From Acinetobacter boissieri (GTDB lineage: Bacteria; Pseudomonadota; Gammaproteobacteria; Pseudomonadales; Moraxellaceae), in contig NZ_FMYL01000002.1 in assembly GCF_900096955.1 (NCBI RefSeq), forward strand, positions 186,001 to 250,000: a stretch of DNA of 64,000 nt, read 5' to 3'. This document shows positions 39,156 to 49,459 of this stretch, in pieces. The position numbers and the translations under genes are program-made. The notes under the pieces are model-generated. The model made no database searches and had not been told where the DNA came from. It worked only from the letters and a program-made list of their open reading frames with translations. The stretch's first letter is position 1. The number at the start of each line of letters is the position of its first letter.

Positions 39156-39518
39156 AAAAATCTGTAAATACTTCAAATATTCAGGTTATGTTAGCAAAAA
39201 CATATTGATTTAAAAAGCTATATTTAAAGAATTAAAAACGTAATGTTAGTCCAACACTATAATTCATAAAAACAATAAAAGATTTGTTGAAAATATTGTA
39301 TCAATTACGTCTTAAGCATGTTACTCTCGAATAGTAATTAGAGAGAAGTTGAATATCACAGCTTTGCTCTAAGTGCATTTTTTTTGGATGTAACCGGATT
39401 TTGTTGATAGTTTTACAGAAATGATCACAGGCTTAGAAATAATAAATTTTTTAACCCTTGTTAACTCTGCTGTTTGCAACACCGGGTGGTCCTTTTCAAT
39501 ATCACTGAGGATTAACTT
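39156..39518. other. Intergenic region with cold-shock gene leader
   Basis: About 360 bases with no credible gene. The right half probably includes a long untranslated leader for the cold-shock gene, as usual for csp mRNAs, but I see no clear promoter or conserved cold-box to define it. The left end must hold the tusA-like promoter. Confidence 0.4.
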
Positions 39519-39731
39519 ATGACAGTACGTGAACAAGGCGTAGTTAAATGGTTCAACGATACTAAAGGCTTTGGCTTTATTCAACGCAATGGCGGCGACG
39601 ATGTATTCGTTCACTTCCGTGCTATTCAAGGCGATGGCCACCGTTCACTACGTGACGGTCAACGTGTTGAATTCACTGTTGTACAAGGTCAAAAAGGTTT
39701 TCAAGCTGAAGAAGTTCAGCCTTTAGACTAA
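39519..39731 (+). CDS. Cold-shock domain protein
   Basis: A 70-residue CSD protein that binds single-stranded RNA or DNA. RNP1 is KGFGFIQR and RNP2 is DVFVHF, with the usual start [11 protein letters not shown]. Which csp paralogue it is cannot be told, and cold induction is not certain for every member. AGGA precedes the ATG at good distance, and a strong terminator follows. It is a single-gene unit. Confidence 0.95.
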   Translation: MTVREQGVVKWFNDTKGFGFIQRNGGDDVFVHFRAIQGDGHRSLRDGQRVEFTVVQGQKGFQAEEVQPLD

Positions 39732-39755
39732 GTATTTGGCAAATTGCTGAATATG

Positions 39756-39789
39756 ACACCCCGATAGTTAACACTTCGGGGTGTTTTTG
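39756..39789 (+). terminator. Terminator after cold-shock gene
   Basis: Nine-base arms ACACCCCGA / TCGGGGTGT with an 11-base loop and a T-run. Confidence 0.92.
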
Positions 39790-39833
39790 TTTATAATGCT
39801 CTTTCATTAAATCGAGTTAGAGATTCATTTAGA

Positions 39834-40985
39834 ATGGCAGCAGGTTTTGAAACCATTAATTTACACCCACAGTTAAAACAAGCGATTGATGCGCTTGGTT
39901 TTAAATCGATGACTCCCATACAACAACGCGTACTTCAGTTTACTTTAGCAGGGCATGATGCCATTGGCCGTGCACAAACAGGTACGGGGAAAACTGCTGC
40001 ATTTTTAATTAGTATTATTAATGATTTGTTGAACAATCCAATACAACAACAACGATACCGTGGCGAACCACGGGCTTTAATTTTGGCGCCAACCCGAGAG
40101 TTAGCGATTCAAATTGAGCAAGATGCCAAAGAGCTGACTAAATTTACTGAATTAAATGTTTTGACTTTAGTGGGCGGAGTAGATTTTGATAAGCAGAAAA
40201 AACAGCTTGATCAACATGCTATAGATATTATTGTGGCAACCCCCGGCCGTTTAATCGACTTTACTGAACAAAAAGAGATTTGGCTTGATCAAATTGAATT
40301 CTTAGTTATAGATGAAGCAGACCGTTTGCTTGACATGGGCTTTATTCCTAGCGTGAAGAAAATTGTTCGTTTTGCATCACGTAAAGAACAACGTCAAACC
40401 CTTATGTTTTCTGCAACGTTCAGCTATGACGTGCTCAATTTAGCTAGACAGTGGTTATGTGAACCTGTAACTGTTGAAATTGAACCGGAAAAGAAAACCA
40501 ATGCAGATGTAGAGCAACGTGTTTATGTGGTATCAAAACAAGATAAATACAAGTTGCTTAAAGAAATCTTGTCTAAAGAACCTATTGAAAAAGTAGTGAT
40601 TTTTGCAAATAGGCGTGATCAAGTACGTAAAATTTATGATCAGCTTAAAAAAGACAATTATGCTGTAGTGATGTTGTCAGGTGAGATTTCACAAGATAAG
40701 CGTTTGAAAATGCTTGATCAGTTTAAGTCGGGTAAGCATCATATTATGATTGCAACAGATGTTGCTGGGCGCGGTATACATGTTGATGGTGTTTCACATG
40801 TGATTAACTATACGTTACCAGAGCAGTCGGATGATTATGTTCATCGTATTGGCCGAACAGGTCGTGCTGGTGCGCAAGGCGTAAGTATAAGCTTTCTTTC
40901 AGAAGATGATGCTTTTTACTTACCCGATATAGAAAAAGCGATTGGGCAAAAATTACCTTTGACACGTTTAGACGGCTACTGTTAA
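39834..40985 (+). CDS. rhlB: DEAD-box RNA helicase, RhlB-like
   Basis: ATP-dependent RNA helicase. Motifs in order: Q-motif near TPIQQRVLQ, Walker [25 protein letters not shown] as [15 protein letters not shown], and the C-terminal [13 protein letters not shown] with [12 protein letters not shown]. It most resembles RhlB, the helicase of the RNA degradosome. At 383 residues it lacks the basic C-terminal tail of E. coli RhlB (421), so degradosome association is uncertain. Confidence 0.88.
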   Translation: MAAGFETINLHPQLKQAIDALGFKSMTPIQQRVLQFTLAGHDAIGRAQTGTGKTAAFLISIINDLLNNPIQQQRYRGEPRALILAPTRELAIQIEQDAKELTKFTELNVLTLVGGVDFDKQKKQLDQHAIDIIVATPGRLIDFTEQKEIWLDQIEFLVIDEADRLLDMGFIPSVKKIVRFASRKEQRQTLMFSATFSYDVLNLARQWLCEPVTVEIEPEKKTNADVEQRVYVVSKQDKYKLLKEILSKEPIEKVVIFANRRDQVRKIYDQLKKDNYAVVMLSGEISQDKRLKMLDQFKSGKHHIMIATDVAGRGIHVDGVSHVINYTLPEQSDDYVHRIGRTGRAGAQGVSISFLSEDDAFYLPDIEKAIGQKLPLTRLDGYC

Positions 40986-41145
40986 TTCTACGTACACAAG
41001 TTCATATGATGGGCTTGTGTTTTTTTTAGATTGTATTAAATAAAAATAATATGTTCGCTGTGTTTAGTCTACGTAATAATACTGGCGTACTTTTTTTAGA
41101 TTGTGCTAACCTAAATAAAATTTAATAAAGCTGATTGAGAGATTT

Positions 41146-41742
41146 ATGACATTATCATCTGTTGATTTAATACATGAAAATATGCTTCAACGCCAATCAG
41201 TTGGGCTTTTAGCTGAACCTGCACCAAATAAGCAGCAACTAGACCGTGCTTTTCAAGCCGCCCTCACAGCACCAGATCACCATCGTCTTAAACCAACACG
41301 CTTTGTCATTGTTGATGATGAAAAACGTCAAGCCTTTGGTGATTTACTATCACACTCTATGGAAGATTTTGATGGTATAGATCCAGCTCAAGTAGAGCGT
41401 GTAAGAGCTCATCCGCTCAGAGCGCCACTGTTAGTTCTTGCGCTCACAACGCTCACGGATCATCCTAAAGTACCGCACTATGAACAAATTTTAAGTACAG
41501 GTGCAGCAGTACAAAACTTTTTATTGTCACTGCAATCACAAGGGTTTTCCACTATTTGGCGTACAGGCGCAGTGGTTGAATCGAGTACATTAAAAAAAGC
41601 ACTTGGCTTACAAGAGCGCGATTACATTTCTGGCATCATTTATATTGGAACAACGGATAAAGCGTTACAACAACGTACAAATCATCCTTTAGATGGTCAC
41701 ATTTCTGTATGGCAAAGTGATGCGGATTTAGTAGCGAAGTAA
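41146..41742 (+). CDS. Nitroreductase family protein (YdjA-like)
   Basis: FMN-dependent oxidoreductase of the small nitroreductase family. The start has RQSVGLLAEPAPNKQQLDRAF, and the flavin-contacting parts include APDHHRLKPTRFVIV and TIWRTGAV near residue 146. This arrangement resembles E. coli YdjA, with unknown natural substrate. Length 198 residues. It is seven bases before gpsA and may be cotranscribed with it and sixA. Confidence 0.88.
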   Translation: MTLSSVDLIHENMLQRQSVGLLAEPAPNKQQLDRAFQAALTAPDHHRLKPTRFVIVDDEKRQAFGDLLSHSMEDFDGIDPAQVERVRAHPLRAPLLVLALTTLTDHPKVPHYEQILSTGAAVQNFLLSLQSQGFSTIWRTGAVVESSTLKKALGLQERDYISGIIYIGTTDKALQQRTNHPLDGHISVWQSDADLVAK

Positions 41743-41749
41743 TTTGAAA

Positions 41750-42832
41750 ATGATAGAACAGGTATTCTCTGAAGCAGTAACAAAACCTAAGGGTAATCAG
41801 GCTCAACTAAAAATTACGATTTTGGGTGGTGGCAGTTTTGGAACAGCGATGGCCAATATGGCGGCGAGAAATGGTTGTGATACCACATTGTGGATCCGCA
41901 GTGCTGATGTTGCGACCGAAATTACTCAGACGCGTATTAATAAAAAATATCTCCCCGATTTTGAATTAGATAGTGCGCTTAAAATATCTGCTTCATTAGA
42001 AGAATCTGTTTTAGGTTGTGATTTGATTTTGGTTGCTATACCTAGCCACTCTTTTCGAGCAATTTTACAGCAAATTAAACCATTTATGACTGCGCAAGCT
42101 GTGATTTCTTTGACCAAAGGGATTGAGCCGAATAGCTTTTGTTTTATGAGTGAAATTATTCAACAAGAGTTACCGCAAGTACCTTATGGTGTAGTTTCTG
42201 GCCCTAATTTAGCGAAAGAAATTGTAGCAGGTATGCCAACTGGTACAGTAGTAGCAAGTCATTCAGACCTTGTTCGACATGCTGTACAGACTTCATTACA
42301 TAGCGCAGTCTTTCGTGTGTTTGCTAGTGATGATATTTATGGTGTAGAGCTAGGTGGTGCACTCAAAAATATTTACGCAATTGCCATGGGTATGGCTGCT
42401 GCATATAAGATTGGTGAGAACACCCGTAGTATGATTCTGACACGTGCTCTAGCAGAAATGAGCCGCTTTGCAGTAAAACTCGGGGCAAATCCGCTCACAT
42501 TTTTAGGGCTTTCAGGTGTTGGTGACTTATTTGCTACTTGCAACAGTGCACTAAGTCGTAATTATCAAATTGGTTTTGCACTTGGAAAAGGGCAATCACT
42601 CGATGAAGCCATTAAAGCATTAGGGCAAACTGCTGAAGGGATTAATACGGTGATACAGGTACGTAAACGTGCGCTGGAACTAGATGTGTATATGCCAATT
42701 ACAAATGCTTTATATGAGGTTATTTTTGAACAAGCACCTGCACTTAATATGGCATTGTCGCTTATGAAAAATGGTCATCGTAGTGATGTTGAATTTGTTC
42801 TGCCACATCAACATAATCTATTGTCTAAATAA
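41750..42832 (+). CDS. gpsA: Glycerol-3-phosphate dehydrogenase [NAD(P)+]
   Basis: Reduces dihydroxyacetone phosphate to sn-glycerol-3-phosphate for phospholipid synthesis. The NAD(P)-binding motif ILGGGSFGTAMANMAA is near residues 25-40, then SLTKGIEPNSF, SGPNLAKEI and the catalytic-region GGALKNIYAIAMGM with NTRSMILTRALAEM. At 360 residues it is slightly longer than usual because of about 20 extra N-terminal residues. ATG 41750 was chosen over the TTG at 41744. Confidence 0.96.
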   Translation: MIEQVFSEAVTKPKGNQAQLKITILGGGSFGTAMANMAARNGCDTTLWIRSADVATEITQTRINKKYLPDFELDSALKISASLEESVLGCDLILVAIPSHSFRAILQQIKPFMTAQAVISLTKGIEPNSFCFMSEIIQQELPQVPYGVVSGPNLAKEIVAGMPTGTVVASHSDLVRHAVQTSLHSAVFRVFASDDIYGVELGGALKNIYAIAMGMAAAYKIGENTRSMILTRALAEMSRFAVKLGANPLTFLGLSGVGDLFATCNSALSRNYQIGFALGKGQSLDEAIKALGQTAEGINTVIQVRKRALELDVYMPITNALYEVIFEQAPALNMALSLMKNGHRSDVEFVLPHQHNLLSK

Positions 42833-42847
42833 TTTTGGAGTGTGAAA

Positions 42848-43312
42848 ATGCAACTTACATTGGTTCGTCACGGTGAAGCACATCCAGCTGGAGCCGATGG
42901 TAATGATATGGTTAGGCCATTAACACAAAGAGGCCATGATCAAGCTGAACAGACTGCACAGTATTTGAAAAATGCCATTATTCAGCCAGATTTATTTATA
43001 GTAAGTCCATTGCTTAGAGCACAACAAACACTTAAACATATACAACAACAGTATTCGAATATTCCCGTGATGCTATGTGATTATATTAAACCTGATGATG
43101 ATGCTGAAGCTGCTATAGAGTGGTTATCCTACATCGATTTTGAACATATTGTTGTGGTCTGCCATATGAATGTAGTGGCACATATTGAAGAAATACTATT
43201 GGCGAAAAATTTTCATCCATTTGCATTGGCTGAATCACGCGTATATAACCAAGCAGTCATTGCTAAAGGTTTATCGGAGCTAACGGATTCTTTTATTCCC
43301 AAGAATAAATAG
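42848..43312 (+). CDS. sixA: Phosphohistidine phosphatase SixA
   Basis: Histidine phosphatase acting on phosphohistidine in proteins. The N-terminal catalytic motif LVRHGEA (R7, H8) and the second His in VVVCHMNVVAHI match SixA. In E. coli SixA dephosphorylates PtsO (NPr) of the nitrogen PTS; the target here is unknown. ATG 42848 is preceded by GGAG at seven bases, 15 bases after gpsA, so the two are probably cotranscribed. Confidence 0.9.
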   Translation: MQLTLVRHGEAHPAGADGNDMVRPLTQRGHDQAEQTAQYLKNAIIQPDLFIVSPLLRAQQTLKHIQQQYSNIPVMLCDYIKPDDDAEAAIEWLSYIDFEHIVVVCHMNVVAHIEEILLAKNFHPFALAESRVYNQAVIAKGLSELTDSFIPKNK

Positions 43313-43426
43313 TCGTTTATACACAGTGTGACAGTTTTATGAAAAATAATAACTCATAAAGCATAGTATTTATAAAGTTAAATGCCCTATAATACGCCAA
43401 GTTAAAGCAAATAAACTTGATTGCAT

Positions 43427-44431
43427 ATGATGTATTCACTCGCTCGACCTCTGTTATTTTCTTTGTCACCAGAGCGTGCACATGAGTTGACATTATCTTG
43501 GTTAGATCGAGCACATCGATTGGGCTTCCTTAAGTCGAAAACGATACAAAAGCCAGTCACGTGTATGGGAATTGAATTCCCAAACCCTGTTGGATTAGCG
43601 GCTGGATTAGATAAAAATGGTGCACACATTGATGCACTTGCTAGTTTAGGCTTTGGCTTCATCGAAATAGGTACAGTGACACCACGGCCCCAAAGTGGAA
43701 ATCCTAAACCACGTTTATTTAGAATACCTCAAGCACAAGCCATTATAAACCGTATGGGTTTTAATAATGATGGTGTAGACCAATTGGTCGAAAATGTGAA
43801 AATGGCGAAATATACGGGCATACTTGGCATTAATATTGGTAAAAATGCAGATACACCTGTAGAAAATGCAGTCGATGATTACTTATACTGCCTAGATAAG
43901 GTTTATCATTATGCCTCTTATGTTACAGTAAATATTTCATCACCTAATACAAAGAATTTAAGAAGTTTGCAAAGTGGCGATGCATTAACACTCCTACTTT
44001 CTACACTGAAAGCGCGCCAACTTGAGCTTGCAGAACAGTATCAACATTACGTACCGCTGGTTTTAAAAGTTGCTCCAGATTTAACTACAGAAGATATTGA
44101 TTTTATTTCATCCGCTTTACTTCAATATAATATTGATGGGTTAATTGTGACCAATACGACACTATCACGTGAAGGTGTAGAAAACCTCGCGCATGCAGAT
44201 GAAGCAGGTGGTTTATCTGGTGCACCAGTCTTTGAAAAAAGTACAGTGTGTTTGAAGCAGTTTGCAGAACGCTTAAAACAAGATATACCGCTTATTGGTG
44301 TTGGTGGCATTTTAACGGGTGATCAAGCATTAGCAAAACAAAATGCAGGTGCTCAATTAGTACAAATCTATACAGGCCTAATTTATACAGGCCCAAAACT
44401 TGTGCAAGATAGTATTCAAGCGATGGCTTAA
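43427..44431 (+). CDS. pyrD: Dihydroorotate dehydrogenase (quinone), class 2
   Basis: Oxidises dihydroorotate to orotate in pyrimidine synthesis, passing electrons to quinone at the inner membrane. The class 2 N-terminal membrane-associating helix is present ([20 protein letters not shown]), followed by [36 protein letters not shown] (catalytic Ser region) and [14 protein letters not shown] 43427 gives 334 residues, the length I know for Acinetobacter PyrD. ATG 43430 is equally possible and no Shine-Dalgarno decides. Confidence 0.95.
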   Translation: MMYSLARPLLFSLSPERAHELTLSWLDRAHRLGFLKSKTIQKPVTCMGIEFPNPVGLAAGLDKNGAHIDALASLGFGFIEIGTVTPRPQSGNPKPRLFRIPQAQAIINRMGFNNDGVDQLVENVKMAKYTGILGINIGKNADTPVENAVDDYLYCLDKVYHYASYVTVNISSPNTKNLRSLQSGDALTLLLSTLKARQLELAEQYQHYVPLVLKVAPDLTTEDIDFISSALLQYNIDGLIVTNTTLSREGVENLAHADEAGGLSGAPVFEKSTVCLKQFAERLKQDIPLIGVGGILTGDQALAKQNAGAQLVQIYTGLIYTGPKLVQDSIQAMA

Positions 44432-44434
44432 TAA

Positions 44435-45016
44435 GTGAATACCTTAGATATTGTTATTGTTGTGATGGTGGTGTTGGGAGGAGTAAGTGGTTTGCGACAA
44501 GGACTAATTCAAGCCTTGGCGAACTTGGTAGGCTGGTTCTTTGCACTATTTATTGGTGCAAAATATGCAGGTGACCTTGCGCCCCTGATGTCCGGTTTAA
44601 GTCATGACATGGTTGTGCAAAAAATTGTTGCATTTGCGACTTTAGTTTTAATGGTTGTCGCGTTAACATGGTTGGTTTCTGCGATTATCAATAAAATCTT
44701 TGTCAGTTTAAATTTGGGCCCACTCAATCGTTTTACTGGCGGTATATTGGGCGTGCTTAAAAGTGTCTTTGTTATATTGATTACCATGCAAGGCATAGAG
44801 CCTTGGGTCAATACTACACAGAACTGGCAGCAGTCACGTATTGTACAAACACTATTGCCATATGCTCCGATTGCTACAGGTGTAACAAAAGATGTTGCTC
44901 ATGAGGCAATACAACATTTTCATCAAACAGAGACACAGCCTGTCTCACCTGTTAGTTCAGAATCTTCATTGAAAAGAAGTTCATCTGAACATGCTACAGA
45001 AAATCCTTTTAATTAA
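44435..45016 (+). CDS. cvpA: CvpA family membrane protein
   Basis: Inner-membrane protein related to the colicin V production factor, with four hydrophobic helices (about 3-22, 27-45, 62-88, 103-125) and the family start LDIVIVVMVVLGGVSGLRQG. A Ser/Glu-rich hydrophilic tail follows from about residue 160. Its biochemical role is unclear, though it is tied to envelope integrity in other bacteria. It starts at GTG three bases after pyrD and is followed by purF in 24 bases, an arrangement shared with E. coli cvpA-purF. Confidence 0.92.
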   Translation: MNTLDIVIVVMVVLGGVSGLRQGLIQALANLVGWFFALFIGAKYAGDLAPLMSGLSHDMVVQKIVAFATLVLMVVALTWLVSAIINKIFVSLNLGPLNRFTGGILGVLKSVFVILITMQGIEPWVNTTQNWQQSRIVQTLLPYAPIATGVTKDVAHEAIQHFHQTETQPVSPVSSESSLKRSSSEHATENPFN

Positions 45017-45040
45017 TCCAAGCTTGATTGCGAGGTTGCT

Positions 45041-46579
45041 ATGTGTGGAGTTGTTGGGATCGCTGGAAAATCACCGGTAAACCAATTATTGTTTGACGCT
45101 TTGACAATGTTACAACATCGTGGCCAAGATGCTGCGGGCATAGTCACGTGCAAAGACGGGCGTTTGTTTTTGAGAAAAGACAATGGTTTAGTGCGTGATG
45201 TGTTTCATACGCGCCATATGCGTGCTTTGCAAGGCAATTACGGCATTGGTCATGTCCGCTATCCAACTGCAGGCTCGTCAAGCAGTGCAGAGGCGCAACC
45301 ATTTTATGTCAACTCGCCGTATGGCATTACATTGGCTCATAATGGTAATTTGACCAATGCAGATGACATCAGACAAGATCTGTTTGAAACTGACTTGCGT
45401 CATATGAATACTGATTCTGACTCAGAAGTACTACTGAATGTGTTTGCACATGAGTTACAGAAACTGAGAACATTACGTCCAACACCAGAAGATATTTTCT
45501 ACGCAGTACATCGTGTGCATCAGCGTTGTCGTGGAGCATATGGTGTGTTAGCCATGATTACAGGACAAGGTTTGGTTGGTTTTCGTGATCCTAATGGCAT
45601 TCGACCGCTCATTTATGGTTCACGCGAACTCGATAATGGTCAAAAAGAATACATTATTGCATCAGAATCTGTTGCAATTACAGCACTTGGTTTTAAAGTC
45701 GAGCGTGATATCGAACCAGGTGAAGCCATTTATATTGATGAAGCAGGTAATCTGTTCACTAAGCAATGTGCGACTAATCCAAAATACTTCCCATGTATTT
45801 TTGAATATGTTTATTTTGCACGTCCAGATGCCATTATTGATGGTATTTCTGTTTACAAAGCACGTTTAAAGATGGGTGAAAAACTGGCTCACCGCATTTT
45901 AAAAGAATGGGGTGAAACTCACGATATTGATGTTGTGATTCCAATTCCAGATACCAGTCGTACTTCGGCTTTAGAGTTAGCCAATGTTCTCGGTGTAAAG
46001 TTTCGAGAAGGCTTTATGAAAAACCGTTACATTGGCCGTACTTTTATTATGCCAGGACAGCAGCAAAGAGAAAAGTCTGTACGTCAAAAACTGAATCCAG
46101 TTGAACTTGAGTTCAAAGGGAAAAATGTTTTATTGGTTGATGATTCTATTGTACGTGGTACCACGTGTAACGAAATTATTCAAATGGCACGTGACTCTGG
46201 TGCTAAAAAAGTGTTTTTTGCTTCTGCAGCACCTATGGTGAAATATCCAAACGTGTATGGTATTGATATGCCAGCAAAAAATGAACTAATTGCATCTGAA
46301 CGTAGTGTTGAAGAAATCAGATCATTGATTGGTGCAGATCGTTTAATTTTCCAAGATTTGGAGGAATTAAAAGATGCGATTAGAATACCTAAAGTCCCAC
46401 AAGTAACAGACTTTGATTGTTCTGTATTTGATGGCCAATATGTGACAGGTGACATAGATACAGCTTATCTGAATCACTTGGAACAAAGCCGTTCAGACAA
46501 AGCGAAGGAAAAAGACAGTTATATTGATGTCAATATAGATGCAGCATCTGTTGATTTGACCGGAATCACAGAAGCCTAA
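45041..46579 (+). CDS. purF: Amidophosphoribosyltransferase
   Basis: First committed step of purine synthesis: PRPP plus glutamine to phosphoribosylamine. The class II glutamine amidotransferase starts directly with MCGVVGI (catalytic C2 after Met removal), followed by [10 protein letters not shown] and HNGNLTN. The phosphoribosyltransferase domain shows the PRPP loop [13 protein letters not shown]. Length 512 residues. It is last in pyrD-cvpA-purF and is closed by a terminator. Confidence 0.97.
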   Translation: MCGVVGIAGKSPVNQLLFDALTMLQHRGQDAAGIVTCKDGRLFLRKDNGLVRDVFHTRHMRALQGNYGIGHVRYPTAGSSSSAEAQPFYVNSPYGITLAHNGNLTNADDIRQDLFETDLRHMNTDSDSEVLLNVFAHELQKLRTLRPTPEDIFYAVHRVHQRCRGAYGVLAMITGQGLVGFRDPNGIRPLIYGSRELDNGQKEYIIASESVAITALGFKVERDIEPGEAIYIDEAGNLFTKQCATNPKYFPCIFEYVYFARPDAIIDGISVYKARLKMGEKLAHRILKEWGETHDIDVVIPIPDTSRTSALELANVLGVKFREGFMKNRYIGRTFIMPGQQQREKSVRQKLNPVELEFKGKNVLLVDDSIVRGTTCNEIIQMARDSGAKKVFFASAAPMVKYPNVYGIDMPAKNELIASERSVEEIRSLIGADRLIFQDLEELKDAIRIPKVPQVTDFDCSVFDGQYVTGDIDTAYLNHLEQSRSDKAKEKDSYIDVNIDAASVDLTGITEA

Positions 46580-46592
46580 ATAAACAACTAAG

Positions 46593-46617
46593 AAGTGGGT
46601 GTAAGCCCACTTTTTAT
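46593..46617 (+). terminator. Terminator after purF
   Basis: Seven-base arms AAGTGGG / CCCACTT followed by a T-run, 14 bases after the purF stop. Confidence 0.87.
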
Positions 46618-46839
46618 TTGCTGAACGATCTCGTGTTTTGAGTATAATCATGGTTGATTTATGCTATTGTAGATAAAAAGCATATTTATAAAAATAAAAA
46701 ACTGGTTTTGAGAGTGGAGATATAAACTTGGCAAGCTGTTGTCAAATAATTCTCTCTTTTTCATCACCATATTAGATATGTAACATGGAATAGTCTTACC
46801 TAGGAATGGTTGAAATTGAGACAGCATAGAGCAACGACC

Positions 46840-48702
46840 ATGCATAAAAAGAATCTGTTTATTGCAACGGTTATTTGTTTATTTGCCATTGTGCTTACAT
46901 TGGCGATTTTGAATTTTTCATTTGGTTTTATTGTCTATTACTTAGACCAAACACAGTCGATTTGGTGGAACCGCTATAGTCAAACTTTTCTCATTTGTGT
47001 AATGGCAATTATGGTCACTTCTTTAATGTATGAAATATACATTTTTAGAAAAGGTGGCCACTCATTAGCACGGCAAATGAATGCTCGTTATTTGGATATT
47101 TCTGAGTGTACGCCAGAAGAGTTAATTGCAGTGCAAATCACAGAGTCACTTGCTGAACAGTTTAATATTGTTGTGCCTTCGGTTTATATTTTACCCGATG
47201 AAGTAGGGGTGAATGCATTAACTGCGGGAGCAGATGACACAGATACAGTAATTATTTTAACTTGGGGCGCATTACAAAATTTAGATGAGTTGGAATTACA
47301 TGGCTTGTTAAGTTATACATTTAATCAAATCATTACCGGTGAAGCACAGCAAAATATTCGTTTAAAAATCTTATTTAGCGCATTGATTACTTTCAATCAA
47401 CTCGGCAGTGAAATTGCACGTCGAGGATTTCGCTCTGATATTTCTGATGAAAAGGAACAACGTCATAAGTTTGAAACAGTATTAATTGCTGTTGGCGGTA
47501 TGATTTGGTTGATGGGAAGCTTAGGACTTTTAATCTCTCGACTGGTAAAGTATTTTACATTGTCTGGTCGAACATTTAAAAATGACTTACAGACGCAAGT
47601 ATTACTCCATAGTGATACTAATTTGCAGACGCTTCTGAGAATTTATGTGCATCATGCCGGTTCTCAAATACATAGCTCATATTCAGAATCAATTGCTCAT
47701 ATGTGTTTTGCAAATTCACTGAGTCCACAAAGTTGGTTAAATACACATCCTAGTATTAAAAGTCGTATTTATTGCTTATCGCCTCATTTGATTAAAGAAT
47801 TACAGCAAGAAAAATTAAAAAAACTCACGCATTTAACATCTTTTAAATTATTTAGACCCTTTGAATATGAAGAATTTGGGGCAACACACATTTTATGGTC
47901 TGCACCTAAACCTTTACCTTCTCTTCGATTTGCTCATGCTCTAGATTTTGAACATGAGCAAGTATATGCGCTTAATCCGATTGCACGAAAAACCATAGAA
48001 AAGCCTCAGGTTGTAATTCGTGCATTACAAACAGCGACAGGAGTTAGAGAGGTTTTAGTGGCTATTTTGATGATTCGACAATATAAAGCTTTTATTCCAC
48101 AAACAGCTGCTGTAAGCCACGCAATTATTGAAGCATTGGAAAATATAGATCATCGTTTACATATACAAATTTTTCTAGATGCGTGTGAACAACTCAAGCC
48201 AATGCCATTAAGTATGGCACGCAAATTTTTAACACGTTTAGCAAGTATTACACAAAGTGATGGTTATATAGGCCTACTTGATATTTTATTGTTAGAAAAA
48301 GTAAAGGCTAAACTAAACCTTTTGCCTGTACATATGCCAACATCAAGCGATAGTATTTCAACAGAACTTACTGTATTGGTTGATGCACTGTTACATGTGC
48401 AACACCTTGGGAAAGAGAGTCAAAAAAAACGTCGTATAGAAATCTTATTACAACTTGTTGGTGAAGATATACTTATCGATCAAACGAAGGTAGATCTTGG
48501 CTTAATTTTACATCACATGTCAGGCCTATTGCTTAGAGATCGATTGAAGTTTTTATATATTGCTGAACAGTGTTTATGGAATGACCGTGTAATTACACAA
48601 GAAGAATTAGATGTGCTCAAATTACTGTACTGGCGTTTTGGTTTTGAAAGCAGCGTGATGGTTGATCGAGTATTAAATCATAATAATATGATGATAATGT
48701 AG
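46840..48702 (+). CDS. M48 peptidase-like membrane protein, degenerate active site
   Basis: About 620 residues. Two hydrophobic helices at the N-terminus (about 5-33, 48-65) and another pair near 215-240 embed a domain that aligns with HtpX/M48 metallopeptidases: VPSVYILPDEVGVNALTAG before the active-site helix and NTHPSIKSRIYCL after it. The HExxH zinc motif itself is replaced: the aligned stretch reads LHGLLSYTFNQII (Y159, T160, Q163), so it should not be catalytic. The C-terminal half is helical and unfamiliar. ATG 46840 is used; TTG 46810 with AGGAATGG just upstream is an alternative. Confidence 0.7.
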   Translation: MHKKNLFIATVICLFAIVLTLAILNFSFGFIVYYLDQTQSIWWNRYSQTFLICVMAIMVTSLMYEIYIFRKGGHSLARQMNARYLDISECTPEELIAVQITESLAEQFNIVVPSVYILPDEVGVNALTAGADDTDTVIILTWGALQNLDELELHGLLSYTFNQIITGEAQQNIRLKILFSALITFNQLGSEIARRGFRSDISDEKEQRHKFETVLIAVGGMIWLMGSLGLLISRLVKYFTLSGRTFKNDLQTQVLLHSDTNLQTLLRIYVHHAGSQIHSSYSESIAHMCFANSLSPQSWLNTHPSIKSRIYCLSPHLIKELQQEKLKKLTHLTSFKLFRPFEYEEFGATHILWSAPKPLPSLRFAHALDFEHEQVYALNPIARKTIEKPQVVIRALQTATGVREVLVAILMIRQYKAFIPQTAAVSHAIIEALENIDHRLHIQIFLDACEQLKPMPLSMARKFLTRLASITQSDGYIGLLDILLLEKVKAKLNLLPVHMPTSSDSISTELTVLVDALLHVQHLGKESQKKRRIEILLQLVGEDILIDQTKVDLGLILHHMSGLLLRDRLKFLYIAEQCLWNDRVITQEELDVLKLLYWRFGFESSVMVDRVLNHNNMMIM

Positions 48703-48760
48703 TTTATCTAGACCGATGAAATGATAAAATACTAAGCCCAAGAGGTAAGTTTCACAGTTT

Positions 48761-49459
48761 ATGAATGATCTGATGTCACAGCAACAGCGACACCTATTAA
48801 ATAGTATGGGTGTTGATGTGTGGATTTTAAAAGAAACGCAGCCTAAAAGTTTTGTGGCAACACAATTTTGGCGTGATCAGGCCTATGAAAAATTTGATCT
48901 GAATGAACCAGTAATAGAGCCATTACCTACATTACAAAATATCGTTGTGGAAAAGCCACATCTTCAATCAAAACATGACATACAGATATTAAATGAAGAG
49001 ATTATTGGTTTAACTAAAGATCAGCATCAAACTAGGTCTCTAGAGGTTACTTCAGTGCATGAAGTCACTTCAGAAATTGCACTACAAATATTGCCATTTA
49101 CCTTGGCTTTATTAACAATAGATCAATGTAGTATCTTGTTAAATTATACTGAGCTTTTAGCGCAAGAAAAAATATTTGTTGAAAGTTTGAGATCTGCTTT
49201 GGGCGCAACAATAACCGAACTGCGTTGGCCAATCAACTTGGCTGATTTTCAGCAAAGTGATTATGTAAACAGTTACGTTAATGGATTTATTGACAGTACA
49301 TCATTGGGGCAACGTATTATTTTACTTGGGGGATTACCAAAAGTATTGGATTTAGATATTGCTATTAAGACGGTAGGTATTACTGATTTGATCAATAATC
49401 CTAAAGAAAAGAGAGTATTATGGGAAATGCTAAAAGCGATTAACTCACCAAATTATTAG
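48761..49459 (+). CDS. Probable divergent DNA polymerase III psi subunit (HolD-like)
   Basis: The ends resemble E. coli HolD: near the start LLNSMGVDVWILKET lines up with the psi segment QLGITQWSLRRP, and near the end GITDLINNPKEKRVLWEML lines up with ALTDLRANPTARAALWQQI. Psi links the clamp loader to chi and hence to SSB. At 232 residues it is much longer than E. coli psi (137), with an acidic middle region (about 40-110) that could be disordered. It lies between the M48-like gene and convergent yqeY; no rimI follows, as would be usual for holD in enterics. Confidence 0.5.
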   Translation: MNDLMSQQQRHLLNSMGVDVWILKETQPKSFVATQFWRDQAYEKFDLNEPVIEPLPTLQNIVVEKPHLQSKHDIQILNEEIIGLTKDQHQTRSLEVTSVHEVTSEIALQILPFTLALLTIDQCSILLNYTELLAQEKIFVESLRSALGATITELRWPINLADFQQSDYVNSYVNGFIDSTSLGQRIILLGGLPKVLDLDIAIKTVGITDLINNPKEKRVLWEMLKAINSPNY

